A stretch of DNA of 64,000 nucleotides from Tetradesmus obliquus (lineage: Eukaryota; Chlorophyta; Chlorophyceae; Sphaeropleales; Scenedesmaceae). Of this stretch, positions 25,101-36,290 are shown piece after piece (position 1 is the first letter of the stretch; the number at the start of each line of letters is the position of its first letter). The stretch covers positions 1,736,001 to 1,800,000 of the forward strand of contig CP126207.1 of the NCBI GenBank assembly GCA_030272155.1. The letters are read 5' to 3'. The notes under the pieces are model-generated. The model was not told the DNA's origin and made no database searches. It saw nothing but the letters and a program-made list of their open reading frames with translations. A program made the position numbers and the translations under genes.

Positions 25101-25829
25101 CCTGGTCAACATGACAAGTAACAACACAAAATAACACAACTTGCCTGCACCACAGCCCCAAACGCGCCGCCCCCCAGGTGCTTGATGAACCTGTACTTCT
25201 GCTGCAGCATGCACGACGACACACACCTGGTCACGGATACCTGGCGCATCACAAGTGGTCAACATAACATATCACAACATAAAAGAAACATCAGCCACTT
25301 GCCTGCACCACAGCCCCAAACGCGCCGCCCCCCAGGTGCTTGATGAACCTGTACTTCTGCTGCAACATGCACGACGACACACACCTGGTCAACACGACAA
25401 GTAACAACACAAAATAACACAACTTGCCTGCACCACAGCCCCAAACGCGCCGCCCCCCAGGTGCTTGATGAACCTGTACTTCTGCTGCAGCATGGGGCCG
25501 CCGGGGTGAAAGTATCTGTTGTGCCTCCTGTGCTCCTCCTCCTCTTGCTGCTGCTGCTGCTGCTGCTGCTGGGCTTTGAGGCTTGCGTTGACCTGGTGCT
25601 GGTGCTGCGCTTGCTGCTGCTGCTGCTGCTGCTGCTGCGGTAGCGGCAGGGAGGCACTGCAGCGGCAGGAGCACATCAACGGGTGTGTCACTTTGCTGGT
25701 GTGGAGGTGGCGCTGCATGCAAGAGGCTGAAGCACAAGGCTGGTGCTTGTTTTCATGCCAAATGCAAAGTGCAGTGTGTGGAGGATGTGTGTTGAAACTA
25801 AGAGCGCTGTGCACGGGTAGATTTTGCAT
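17774..25829 (-). CDS. SnRK2-like Ser/Thr kinase with DWG motif
   Basis: Eight exons join in frame: from an ATG at 25829, 25718 or 25676 to 25428, then 23897-23766, 22572-22466, 21980-21887, 21549-21463, 21241-21053, 18427-18304 and 17949-17774. The product is 385-436 aa depending on the start. A Gln/Glu-rich N-terminus precedes the kinase: glycine loop [15 protein letters not shown], alpha-[17 protein letters not shown] instead of HRD, DWGYSK instead of [18 protein letters not shown]. The tail [15 protein letters not shown] fits a SnRK2 box. Asp of DWG and the VAVK Lys are present, so it may be active. Intron 1 appears to use a GC donor (CAG|GCAAGT). Several intron positions match those of the plus-strand kinase at 6022, which supports paralogy. 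Introns contain many partial exon copies and a 1.8-kb Pu/Py-alternating tract. Confidence 0.85.
18167..18240 (-). repeat. Copy of the VLRDPWF segment of exon 7
   Basis: The GAGGAACCATGGGTCCCGCA segment and following bases repeat 18307-18360 of exon 7, in the intron before the last exon. Confidence 0.8.
18482..18526 (-). repeat. Copy of the [10 protein letters not shown] segment of exon 7
   Basis: This repeats the part of exon 7 encoding [11 protein letters not shown], upstream of the real acceptor at 18428. Confidence 0.8.
18560..20350. repeat. 1.8-kb alternating purine-pyrimidine tract in kinase intron
   Basis: The tract is dominated by CA, TG, CG and GC steps with recurrent motifs such as TGCAAACGTGCACGCG and GCGCATGC. 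It lies in the intron between exons 21241-21053 and 18427-18304. Such sequence is known to favour Z-DNA; whether it does so here is inference. Confidence 0.85.
19436..19592. repeat. 23-bp minisatellite inside the Pu/Py tract
   Basis: Nearly seven perfect units contain ATGCACGCGCATGTCAACAT. Confidence 0.95.
20471..20578 (-). repeat. Copy of the 3' half of kinase exon 6
   Basis: This repeats the part of exon 21053-21241 encoding [20 protein letters not shown], including the CAGGTGGGG donor context. Confidence 0.9.
21630..21805 (-). repeat. Two copies of the start of the DWG exon
   Basis: Segments at about 21636-21670 and 21765-21800 repeat the acceptor CTGCAG/CTGCAAGCAG and [14 protein letters not shown] coding start of exon 21549-21463. 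Confidence 0.8.
21981..22230 (-). repeat. CTG-tract acceptors and two copies of the catalytic-loop exon
   Basis: On the plus strand CAG tracts at 21983-22024 and 22089-22150 are (CTG)n in the sense of the gene and precede [17 protein letters not shown] coding copies at about 22032-22085 and 22164-22215. The real exon starts at 21980. Confidence 0.9.
22735..23660 (-). repeat. Three copies of the 3' half of kinase exon 2
   Basis: The [17 protein letters not shown] segment is repeated at about 22738-22795, 22881-22940 and 23597-23655, each followed by a CATGAGGTGCGG-like or shortened donor. The functional-looking exon is 23897-23766. Confidence 0.9.
23359..23394. repeat. Poly-C / poly-G inverted homopolymer
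   Basis: Eighteen C, one T, four C, TT and eleven G follow one another, which would form a strong hairpin. It is also a place where assembly errors are likely. Confidence 0.9.
23995..24520 (-). repeat. Three copies of the 5' half of kinase exon 2
   Basis: The [20 protein letters not shown] segment recurs at about 24020-24093, 24232-24304 and 24445-24515, about 212 bp apart, each with a CAGGCGGAGGATGTGAC acceptor side or close variant. Confidence 0.9.
24840..25395 (-). repeat. Four copies of the glycine-loop exon end with GC donor
   Basis: Copies of the coding end for [13 protein letters not shown] lie at about 24843-24912, 25018-25085, 25145-25212 and 25300-25370, besides the real one ending at 25428. 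Four of the five ends keep GCAGGCAAGT and one has GCAACT. Confidence 0.9.
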
Positions 25830-27608
25830 TGCGCTACTTGTTGCTTGGAATCACAAGAATGTTTGCAAGCACAGTGGAGCAGTGCTGCATCCTCCGTCCG
25901 CCCCAGTGTGGTGCAATCACAAAGTTATCATCATTCAATTCGATGTGAAAATCATGACAATGCTGATGATGCTGATGATGATGCTGACAGGGCTGCAGCG
26001 TCCAGGGACTGGCGTTGTGTTCTGTCAACAGGCAGCATGTGTGCCAGAAGTCGCAATATTGCTGGCGTGGTGCTGCTGCAGTGCGTCAAATTGCAGGCAA
26101 TTCCTGATGTGTTATTTTTCCAAAGCGTCTTTGTTGGGTGCAGGCACCAAGCAGAGGGGACCCTGCTGCACTGCTTGCTGCATTGCTGCTGGCAGTGCTG
26201 GTCCTAGAGACAGGAGGCCTTGGAGCACTGTGACGGGCAAGCAGTACCGTATAGCGCCCAAGAATGAAGCTGCCAGCCGTGGTTTTGATTATGGTGTTGT
26301 GTGTGTTTTTCAACGGTGCACACGGTGATGCAGGACAGGGACACTGCTGCTGCTCACCTGACGCTCGACACCAACCAGCGCAACTGCCCAAGAACCAGTT
26401 CAATCAGCGAAGCCACACACATACACCAATGAACAGCCCGTTCAACACGAGAAGTCAGATCGCGTTGTTGGGTGTCGTCACTGCCGCAACGAAATACCGT
26501 TCCAAGTTACATCAAACATGTATTTTAAACAAAAAAGCTCAGGATTCACCTGTGTGGTGCACACAGGATACTACAGTAGAACCCGGGGTGCTCAAAGAGG
26601 GGTGGCCTTCCGTCTGACCTGCTCAGGGCACCTGCGACCGCCGCACACTTCGAACTTCTCGTTCTGACTCCTGTGCCTCCGTTTTCGGTTCTGCTTTGCC
26701 CTGGAAGTTTCGCGACAGCTAAGCTTGCGTGCTGGAAGCGCTGAACGGGCTGCCTGTGACCTGCTGAGCAGCCACGATGGCACGTAAATTAGCAGAAACG
26801 CTGTACTAGCCTGATCAAAAGAGCTTGCACCCCTCAGTGCTCTGGACGTAGCTGAGGCGAGGACCTGACGAGTGCAGCTGACGGATACTGGATTTTCAGC
26901 CGGCTTTAACAGCTCTGATGTTCTATGATCCAGCTAAAACAGTAACACGAGGGTGAGCAGGCGCAGCGTGGCGGCAGGCACCATGTTGAAGGTTGTGCTT
27001 GGTATGAGGAAGGCCGTGTGAAGCTTATCGCGTGAGCTTTTGCTTACCCTTTCAGCCCAGCAGGGATGCAATCCGGCGCAGCAATGACTGCTCATGATCC
27101 CACACAGCCAGTCCATGCGTGTGCTGCAGCGGGCTGAGGCACAGCAGCACAAGTTGTGCTGCTGTCTGCAGGAGCTGCTCTGCAGCAGAAACCTTGCAGC
27201 TGTCGTGGCAGGGTGTTGTCCGAGCAGCACCAATGGTAGTGATCTCTGCTGATAGCATATATGATCCTTGCAGTTCATGCATATGCACATGGGCGCCTGT
27301 GTGATGTCGTGCTGCAATTCTGCTGCCCGCTTGCAGGACCAGCCAGCAGCAGATTCGTGCAACCTGCATCACAAGCAGCAGCGCCTTGAATACTGCAGGA
27401 GAGTAAAGCGCTCTCTATTCAAGCAGCGGAGCCGGCCTCAGCAGTACACAGCCACACCAGACATATCTCCAGCTCAACAGTTTGGCATGAATCTGCAACC
27501 TGGAACTTGCGCACTGCAGGAGACTGCTTGCTTTTGAGGTGGCATAGCGGTGGCATAGCTAAATAGAGGACACAGGCCAACAGCACAACAATCAGCACAA
27601 CAATCAGC
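25830..27608. other. Divergent intergenic region upstream of kinase 2 and Cys-motif gene
   Basis: This is the upstream region of two divergent genes. A plus ORF at 26264-26617 (117 codons) begins with a signal-peptide-like start (KLPAVVLIMVLCVFF), but lacks any other support. The duplicated CACAACAATCAG motif at 27585-27608 lies just before the next start codon. Confidence 0.45.
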
Positions 27609-27839
27609 ATGAATCTGCCACCAGAAACTTCCCGGGAGTTCCTTTTGAATTTTGCCCGGATGCTTAACCCTAATGCCACACCAGAGCAAGTGGAGGCACT
27701 TGCAGCACAGACTGCAGCAAACATGCAGCAGGACAGCGCTGCAGCACCAGCAGCAGCAGCAGCACAGCCGGCTGCAGAAGGTGCAGCAGGTGATGCGGCA
27801 GAGCCAGCCGCTGCAGCAGCAGCGGGGGGGCCCGCCAAT

Positions 27840-27875
<36 letters not shown>

Positions 27876-28069
27876 CAGCCAGCACCTCGATCAACTGCTG
27901 CATCCGCAGCACCTGATGCAGCTGCAGTGGCAGCAGCAACAACACTGGCAGCAGCAGCAGCAGCAATGATGGATGCTCAGCAGCCGCAGCAGGGCGGCAG
28001 CAGTGCGCGGCCGCAGCTGCAGCAGCCGGCTGCACTGAAGCTGCCCACTGCACTGCCGGCGTCTGAGAT

Positions 28070-28105
<36 letters not shown>

Positions 28106-28862
28106 GCTGCCGTTGAGGGGTCCTCACTGGTCCCTCCAGGTTGGACACCAATGCCTGTGAGTGACACTTGCAGCAGTGCTGTGGTGGCTGTGCGGTGTGT
28201 GCTGCTGCCCTGTGTGTCATGTGAAAACACATGCTTTGCGCTGGGTTGGTCTTGGCAGATGCTGCTCCTGTGTTGTCAACGGCTCAACCCTGGCGGCTGC
28301 TGCTGCTGCTGCTGTCACACGCAGGAGCTCCGGGTGTGCTGACCTGTCATGCGGCCTGTGCAAGCGCAACGAGAGCCGCCGCTGCAAGACAGACTTGAAG
28401 GCCAAATATGTCGCTAACCTGCTGCTCCTGCTGCTGCTCCTGCTGCTGCTGCTGCTGCTGCTGACTGCAGGAGCTCCGGGTGTGCTGACCTGTCCTGCTG
28501 CCTGTGCAAGCACAACGAGAGCCGCCGCTGCAAGACAGACTTGAGGGCGAAGTATGTAACAAGGGACTACCTGCGGTCAAACTGCGGGGCAGGGCTGCTG
28601 CTGGCTCTGGTGGATGAGTCGGGGCAGCGCTGCAGCCAGCAGCTGCCAGGCTGGAAGCTGCAGGTGAGGAGGTGACTAATTACTAGCAGAGCTGTTGACC
28701 AGCTTCTTTACATGTGTTTTGGCCCTGCTGCTGCCATCATGTGTCGAGCATTATATCCCAACAAATGCGACATCTTCATCTTTTGACTGCTGCTGCCAGG
28801 TGTGTATGCTGGATGCGAAGCGCTACAAGCAGCTCAACCCTTGCAATGACCATCGCTGCTGC

Positions 28863-28896
<34 letters not shown>

Positions 28897-29614
28897 GCTG
28901 CCAGGTGTGTGTGCTGGACGCGAAGCGCAACAAGGAGCTCAACCGCCCCTTAAGTAATGCTGCTGCTGCTGCTGCCAGGTGTGTGTGCTGGACGCGAAGC
29001 GCTACAAGGAGCTCAACCCCGGCAACGCACCGCTGGGCTTTGACGCGCTGTCGCCCTGCATCCTGGACAAGGCGCTGCTGCGCTGGGAGGCTGGGAGTGA
29101 GACAGCAGTGGTCAGCCTGCCGCTGGAGTATGGCCAGGTGTGCCTGAACGAGCTGCAGTGCTTTTCCATCAGTGGCGAGCACCGCCCCGGCAAGGCCTGC
29201 GACTACAGGTGCGCCGGATTATAGGGGTGTTTTGCAAACAAATATGTGTTATACAAACAGGTATCGCGTTTGAATGATGGGCTATGGCCAGGTGCATCCT
29301 GGACAAGGCCTTGCTGAGAAGGGAGGCGGGCAGTGAGACAGCGGTGGTCAGCCTGCCGCTGGAGTATGGGCAGGTGTGCCTGAACGAGCTGCAGTGCTTT
29401 TCCATCAGCGGGGAGCACCGACCGGGCAAGGCCTGCGACTACAGGTGAGCCAGATTATTGATCTTTCTCGCAGAAAATACATTTTAAAATCAACTATCGC
29501 ATCTGAATATGCTGGGCTATGGCAGGTGTGCCTGAATGAGCTGCAGTGCTTTTCCAACAGTGGTGAGCACCGCCCCGGCAAGGCCTGCGACTACAGGTGA
29601 GCTTGGATGATGAC

Positions 29615-29663
<49 letters not shown>

Positions 29664-30823
29664 ATATTAATAATAATAATAATAATAATAGTAATAATAT
29701 CAATAACAATATCAATATCAATATCAATATCAATATCAATATCAATAAAAATAAGGAGAGGCCTGTTACATGGGTGATAATAATAATATATTATTATTTT
29801 AATATAACTTTTACTGTTTATATAAATGCATCAGCTCAGCAAGCCCCATCCATGAGCGACATTGTGATGAACAGCCAGTGGGCATGGGGTTGTACCGTGC
29901 GTAACATGACAACATGACAAGCTGTGTTGCCTCTCTGTGCTGCAGGCTGGCATTCTGGATTGAGAACCAGCTGGGCATTGCTCCGCAAGTCAGCGAGCCC
30001 TTCACTGTGGTGTGCCTCAGGTGCGTGATGCGTTACTTTTGTGTTACATTGTCATCCTCTGTATGTTATTCATGCATATCTTGCCGGCTGTGCAGGAGCA
30101 CTGTGTGCAATCTTATAGCAGCCATAATCAACTGCACTGCGTCCTCTTGCTAGCCTTTGCTCGCTGCCAGCCGTTGGCACCTTTTGATCCTGCTGTGCCC
30201 TGCTGCTGCTGCTGATGATGATGATGCTGCTGATGCTGCTGATGCTGATGCTGCAGGTCCCGCGCAGCCGTAAAAAGCGAAGTGCCACTGGCCGATGAGC
30301 CTGTGGGCAGGCTGGAGGGCATTGGCGAGCAGGCAGTGGCAACACTCAAGGCACTGGGGCAGCAGCTGAGCCATGGCAGCGGCCTGCCGCTGCACCTGGC
30401 ATCCATAGAGAAGGTGGGGCATGCGGTTGTTTGGTTGGGGGTTTGAACATGTTTAGGGTTTTGCGACTGGGGCAGCAACCGCGCCACAGCAGCGGCCTGC
30501 CACTGCACTGGCGTCAATTGCAAAGGTAGGGCTTAGGGTTGTTGGATCAGGGTTCAAGTGTTCAAGGTATTGCCACTCAAGCAGCAGCTGAGCCACGGCA
30601 GCGGCCTGCCGCTGCACCTGGCATCCATAGATAAGGCGAGCCTCCTGTCACTGCAGGTTTCAAAATTTGATTTTGTTTGAAACGACTTTTTCAGGCTTCA
30701 GTTCTCCGATGAGCCTGTGGGCAGGCTGGAGGGCATTGGGGAGCAGGCAGTGGCAACACTCAAGGCACTGGGGCAGCAGCTGAGCCACGGCAGCGGCCTA
30801 CCGCTGCACCTGCCACCGCCAAA

Positions 30824-30856
<33 letters not shown>

Positions 30857-33800
30857 TGATGGTTACAGGTGGGCCAGTTCTGTGAGCTGATCGAGCTCGC
30901 AAAGCAGAACTCACACCTGGAGAAGCAGCTGCTGCCGCTGTTGACAACAAAACATTGCAACAGAACCACGCAGCGGGCAGCAGCTCTGCAAATTGCAGGA
31001 TGGGAAACACGCCAAGCACCATCTGGCTGTCGCCAACCGCAGCCACACTGACTAACATCCGCTGCTGCTGCTGCTTGCTGTCCAAACTGCTCAATGTCTG
31101 CAGGTGGGCCAGTTATGTGAGCTGATTGAGCTTGCAAAGCAAAACTCACCCTTGGAGAAGCAGCTGCTGCCGCTCTTCAAAAAGGCCGACTGGAAAAAGG
31201 CCACGCAGCATGCGGCCATGCAGCAGTTGCACTAAGAACCATCTGCTGCTGCTGCCACCACTGCTGCTTCTGCCCTTCACATTGATTTGCAGGTGGGCCA
31301 GTTCTGTGAGCTGATCGAGCTTGCAAAGCAGAACTCTCACTTGGAGAAGCAGCTGCTGCCGCTCTTCAAGAAGGCCGATTGGAAAAAGGCCACGCAGCAC
31401 GCAGCCATTGCTGTGTCGCCAGACTTCCGGCCGCGCGTGTGGTGGTGCCCCAACAGCAACAGCAGCAGCAGCAGCGGCAGCAGTGGCAGGCTGGGGCTGC
31501 TGTTCAGATGCGAGAACGCTGTGGTGCAGGTGCGCTGGCTGGCTATGCTGTTGTGGTTCTCTTTGTCATGTGTGTCATTTGTGTGAGGCTGGCCGCGCTG
31601 GGCTGTGTGGTTCTTGGAAATCTGGCACGTGCAGCCATGCTGTGCCCCCGGACTTGCAGCCGCGCGTGTGGTGGTGCCCTGACAGCAGCAGCAGCAGCAG
31701 CAGCAGCAGCTGCAGCAGCAGCGATAGTAGCAGTGGCAGGCTGGGGCTGCTGTTCAGATGCGAGAGCGCAGTGGTGCAGGTGCGCGTCATAGGTGCTGCA
31801 CGGCTTCTTTATCATCATGTAACTATCAGGTATACTGTAAACCTCCTGGTGTGTTGCCTGATACAGCAGCATGACATGCAAAACAGCATAAAGGAACCAA
31901 CAAGCAGCCGTGGTGGTGGCAGGAACATTGCATAGCGTACTATTGCAAACAGGTGTACAACAACCGCTGTGGGGTTGGTCCGCAGTTGCATTTGATGCAG
32001 CGTTGGCGCCTGCAGCAGCAGCTGGCAGCAGGCCTACATTCTCAGTCAACCTTGCTATTGACGGTCAAAACCCAGGCTAGAGCTGCATTACTGCTGCAAG
32101 GGACCTGCTGCTGATGACGTACCTGCTGTTGCTGTTGCTGCTGCTGCTGCTGCTGCAGATCCAGCGTCCTTTTGCGTGGGTGCACAGGCCGCCGTCAGTG
32201 GGCCTGGGGCCATCAGGGCCAGATGAACTCAGGTGTGTGTGTTATAACAGTGTTACTTAACCATTTTCTGTTACCTTCCCTGAACCTCGTGTTGACTGTC
32301 TGTGCCTTTTCTGTTGTGGGGTCTGTGCTGCTGTGTTGCGGCATTTAGGCAGGAGATGACCTGTCTGGAACAGCCGTCATATTTTGCACGTCACCCGCTC
32401 GGAACAAACATCTTGCACGCACTATCTCCCATGGAAAAACCTGTATGCCCTGATCTTGATGTTCATGATTTTGCCACCAGCGTGCCTTTTATGCAGGCCG
32501 TTTATTCACCCCAGGGCAGAAGGAGCAGCAGGCATTGGCCCTTCTGCTGTCAAACGTGCTGCTGCCGCTGCTGCCACATGCAGGCCCTCCGTCCACCCAG
32601 CAGCAAGGATAGTCAGTCAGCTCTCTCAAATCACAAACATATCTATATCTGCGTCTGACAAAGCGTCTGCACTGCAACTCCTGTGATATGCAGGCCTTTC
32701 ATACACCCGGGGCAGCAACAGCAGCAGGCAATGGCCCTAACAGCGCAAGACTGGGACACTCCTGGCCACGGCAGCTGCTGCGGCTGTCACTGCTTCCTGC
32801 TGCAACTGTGTGCTGCTGCCACTGCTGCCGCTGCCGCTGCCACTGCTTTCACTGCCACTGCTGCTGCATCCACCCAGCAGCAAGGATAGACAGTCAGCTC
32901 ACTCAAATCACAAACATATCTATATCTGCGTCTGACGAAGCTTCTGCACTGCAACTCCCTTTATATGCAGGCCCTTCATACACCCAGGGCAGCAGGAGCA
33001 GCAGGCAATGGCTCTAGCAGCGCAAGACTGGGACACTCCAGGCCATGGCAGCTGGGGGGTCTACTGGAATGACACCACAGACCCATTAGCACAGGTGTCA
33101 CTAGGGCCCAGTCACCCCCAAGCCCTAGTTACACTGCACCCTGAGACACTGCCATACGGTATTCTGGCAGCAGCAGGAATGGGCACAGCAGCAGCAGCAG
33201 CAGCAGCAGCGGCCGCGGCGGCGCCGGGTGGAGGGCTGGGTGGGAGCGGCAGCATTGGCCATGCAATGCTAGCAGCAGCACTGGCAGCAGCAGCAGCGTC
33301 TGCTGCTGCTGCCGGCGGGTCTGCTGCTGCAGGAAGTGGGGGCGGGGCTGGTGCAGCAGCGTTCCCTAGTGGAGGGTTGCAGCAGCTGCTGGCAAGTGTT
33401 AGCCTGCCGGCAGCAGCAGCACAGCAGCAGCAGCAGCAGGGCAGCGGTCTGAGTCAGCTGCTGCCGCAGCTGTCACAGGAGCAGCAGCAGCAACAGCAGC
33501 AGCAGGTGCAGCAGGACTTATCCCAACTGCAGCTGGCACAGCATCTGGCAAACCTGCAGCAGCAGCAGCAGCAGCAGCAGCAGAGGGTCTACACAAACCC
33601 TAGCATCACTACTGGAGCGACAGACCCTTCCACAGCACCGCTGCTGCAGCAGCAGACAAATTTTGCGGCTCTGTGGGCCACTGCAGGGCAGCAGCAGCAG
33701 GGCTGGCTGAATGCACCTGCGGCTGCTGGCAGCGGCACTGCAGCAGCAGCAACAGATCAGCTGGCAGCAGTACTGGTTGCAGCACTGGCAGCAGGTGCTG

Positions 33801-33897
33801 CTGGCGCGGCAGGTGCAGCCGCACCTGGCAGCAGCACTGCACTAGACGCAGCAGTGGAAGCAGCAGGGGCGACACGCGCAGTCACAACAGGCCTGCC

Positions 33898-33949
<52 letters not shown>

Positions 33950-34660
33950 GAGAGCGGCAAGCGCCCGAACGCATTCAGCGCTCCGGCCAACCTCAACGAG
34001 TTTTGGGGTGCGCTGCCGGCCAGCATGCTGCAGGGTTTTGGCAGCTCGGGGGCTGCTAAACCCAAGCAGCAGCAGCAGCAGCAGCAGCAGCAAAAGAAAG
34101 CCGATCTGAATGCTGCTGATAACGTCAGTATGTCTTGGATACCAGATGAGTTGCCGTGCACTGATGAGCTGCTGCATAGCTTCCCGGCTTCTCTTGCCCC
34201 TTTTGCGAAGCGCCACAAAACGCAACACACCAGCTCGGATGAGCAGCAGCAGCAGCAGCCGCGATCCGGCAGCTCTGGAGGGACATCAGCAGCAGGGTCT
34301 GCCCGCACATCTGCGGCCGGAGCAGCAGCAGCTGATGCACCACCTGCAGCAGCGGGCGGGATCAAAGTGGATGCTGCTGCTGTTGCTGCTGCTGCTGCTG
34401 GCAGCAGTGGAGGATCTGGGGAGGTGCAGCTCAGCAGCAAAAGCAGCGCAGGATCAGCAGATGCAACAGCAGCAGGCTCTGCTCCTCAGCAGCAGCAGCA
34501 GCAGCAGTCTGTGGCGGCAGCTAGTTTGCAGCCGGCTAACAGCTGGAGCCTATTGAATAGCTTAGGAGCTTTTGGTGATTCACTGCTACACTCCTCGCTG
34601 CTGAACCCTGCTGCATCAGCAGCACTGCATGAGTATGTGGCAGCAGCAGCGGACAAGCTG

Positions 34661-34698
<38 letters not shown>

Positions 34699-35242
34699 GC
34701 GGGACACTGACGGGGATGTTGATATGACGTCACTCGGGGACCTGCATTCAATCGGGAACCTGAGCTGGCTGCTCAGTCAGCCTTCGGCAGCAGGACTCAC
34801 TGCAGCACTGGCAGCAGCAGCTGGTGCAGGCGATGCCACAGGCACTAAAACAGTGTCAGGCAGCACATTGGGTGACTTTGTGTTTGGTGGTGCTGCTGCT
34901 CCTGCTGACGCTGCAGCAGGGGCCCTTGCTGGCGGCACCAGCATTGCTGCAGCAGTAGCTGCAGCAGCTGCAGCAGCAGCGAAGTCGGCCGGCGGCTTGC
35001 AGCGCCCGGCAGCAGCAGCAGCAGCAGGCGGGTCTGGTGGCAGCAGCAATGATGGTCCGGGCGATGGCCCCTCTCGGTCTGCTGCTGCTGCTGCTGCTGC
35101 TGTCAAGGCAGATGCAGCTGCTGATGCGCTGCTGCTGCAGTCTGATGCACTGATTGGCCTTGAGGATGAGCAGATGCTGCAGGAGTGCAACAAGATCGTG
35201 CAGCAGCGGCAGCAGCGCGGCAACAACATGGGCGGGTTCTGA
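27609..35242 (+). CDS. Large Cys-motif protein with Gln/Ala-rich C-terminal half (1261 aa model); family not recognised
   Basis: Eight exons join in frame: 27609-28156, 28471-28663, 28979-29208, 29946-30020, 30257-30413, 31293-31529, 32159-32232, 32971-35242. Residues 1-183 are Ala/Gln-rich. Residues 184-480 form a conserved-looking part: a possible zinc site C-x4-C-x2-C-x7-C (GCADLSC..C.......C), then LALVDESGQ, YRLAFWIENQLG, SEPFTVVCLR, and a helical stretch (VGQFCELIELAKQN...KQLLPLFKKADW) ending PRVWWCP. The last 780 residues are dominated by polyGln, polyAla and polySer. I do not recognise the family. The composition suggests a nuclear regulator, which is inference. Exon 1's donor GTGAGT and exon 2 agree in phase. 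Every internal exon has partial tandem copies nearby. Confidence 0.75.
28300..28440 (+). repeat. Upstream copy of the zinc-motif exon
   Basis: 28325-28412 repeats the start of the exon at 28471, with acceptor CACGCAG, reading GCADLSCGLCKRNESRRC in frame. It diverges after AAATATGTC and is followed by a (CTG)n tract that is the acceptor of the full exon. Confidence 0.9.
28795..28978 (+). repeat. Two upstream copies of the VCVLDAKR exon start
   Basis: Copies at about 28799-28848 and 28905-28955 precede the full exon at 28979. Each has a CTGCCAG acceptor, and the middle one has a (CTG)n tract before it. Confidence 0.9.
29285..29600 (+). repeat. Two downstream copies of the exon ending ACDYR
   Basis: 29292-29443 repeats the last about 150 bp of exon 28979-29208 with a CTACAGGTGAGC donor. 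29525-29597 repeats the last about 75 bp with the same donor. Confidence 0.9.
29608..29749. repeat. (AAT)n and (ATCAAT)n microsatellites
   Basis: About 28 AAT-type triplets are followed by about eight hexamers of ATCAAT. The A+T-rich block is inside an intron. Confidence 0.9.
30455..30830 (+). repeat. Three copies of the GQQLSHGSGLPLHL exon end
   Basis: Copies lie at about 30462-30525, 30573-30640 and 30703-30812 after the real exon 30257-30413. The third repeats about 110 bp from DEPVGRLEGIG onward. Confidence 0.9.
30860..31292 (+). repeat. Two upstream copies of the VGQFCELIELAKQN exon start
   Basis: Copies at about 30869-30940 and 31104-31225 precede the full exon at 31293. Both have an intact AG acceptor and open frame. 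The second extends to KKADWKKATQHA. Confidence 0.9.
31635..31790 (+). repeat. Downstream copy of the PRVWWCP exon end
   Basis: Bases 31640-31778 repeat the last about 115 bp of exon 31293-31529 with an enlarged Ser/CAG run and the same CAGGTGCGC donor. Confidence 0.9.
32490..32970 (+). repeat. Copies of the last exon start and a ~105-bp intron duplication
   Basis: The start of exon 32971 (GCAGGCCCTTCATACACCC context) is repeated at about 32494-32560, 32581-32600 and 32691-32790. Intron sequence 32602-32710 is repeated almost unchanged at 32877-32985. Confidence 0.9.
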
Positions 35243-36290
35243 TGCGCTGTTGAGACCTGGGGTTGGATGGTTGCCGCAGGAATGGGTTGCAGCAGCAGCA
35301 GCAGCTGAAATGACGTCAATCTGGATCTGCATTCCATTGGAACCTGAGCGGGTTGCTGAGTCAACCGTCAGCAGCAGGACTCACTGCAGCATTGGCAGCA
35401 GCAGCAGCACAGCTGCAGGGGACGGTACAGGCACTAAACCGCTGTCAGGCAGCTCACTGGGTGACTTTGTGTTTGGTGGTGCTGCTGCTGCTCCTGCTGA
35501 GGCTGCAGCAGGGGCCCTTGCTGGCGGCACCAGCATTGCTGCAGCAGTAGCTGCAGCAGCTGCAGCAGCAGCAGCAGCAGCGAAGTCGGTCGGCGGCTTG
35601 CAGCGCCCGGCAGCAGCAGCAGCAGCAGGCAGATCTGGCGGCAGCAGCAATGATGGTCCGGGCGATGGCCGCTCTCGGTCTGCTGCTGCTGTCAAGGCAG
35701 ATGCAGCTGCTGATGCGCTGCTGCTGCAGTCTGATGCACTGATTGGCCTGGAGGATGAGCAGATGCTGCAGGAATGCAACAAGATCGTGCAGCAGCGGCA
35801 GCAGCGCGGCAACAACATGGGCGGGTTCTGATGTGCTGTTTCGTTATGCATTGTTTGGACTTGAGGATGAGCAGATGCTGCACGATTGCTACAGGGCAGT
35901 GCAGCAGCGGCAGCAACGCGGCAACAACATGGGCGGGTTCTTATGTGTTGTTTTCTGACGGGCTTTGGTTTCAGCAGAGGCACAGATGCTGCGGGAATGC
36001 AACAAGATTGTGCAGCAGTGGCAGCAGCGCGGCAACAACATGGGCGGGTTCTGATGCGCTGTTGAGACCTGAGGTGGTTGCCGCAGGACCCCAACAAGAC
36101 TGTGCAACAGCAGCAGCCGCAGCAGCGGCGGCGTCGACAGGAGCTTGGCGAGAACCTGGGCGGTTATTTTGTGGGCTGGTTGGCCTTGAGGACGAGCAGA
36201 TGCTGCAGGAATGCAACAAAAAAGTGCAGCAGCGTCTGCAGTGCCAGCAGCAGCAGCTGCACCGTGGTGCCAGCATGGGCGGGTTCTGCT
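35243..36290 (+). repeat. Four post-stop copies of the gene's C-terminal coding end
   Basis: 35310-35831 repeats 34735-35242 (about 500 bp) up to and including the stop codon. Shorter copies of the terminal block (DEQMLQECNKIVQQ, GNNMGGF) follow at about 35848-35943, 35975-36052 and 36182-36283. Three of the four end in TGA after GGGTTC; one has TTATG instead. Confidence 0.95.

Noticed and set aside
26264..26617. 117-codon ORF with signal-peptide-like start
   Set aside because: There is only the hydrophobic start; the rest has no domain, conserved pattern or splice support, and it lies in a divergent promoter region.
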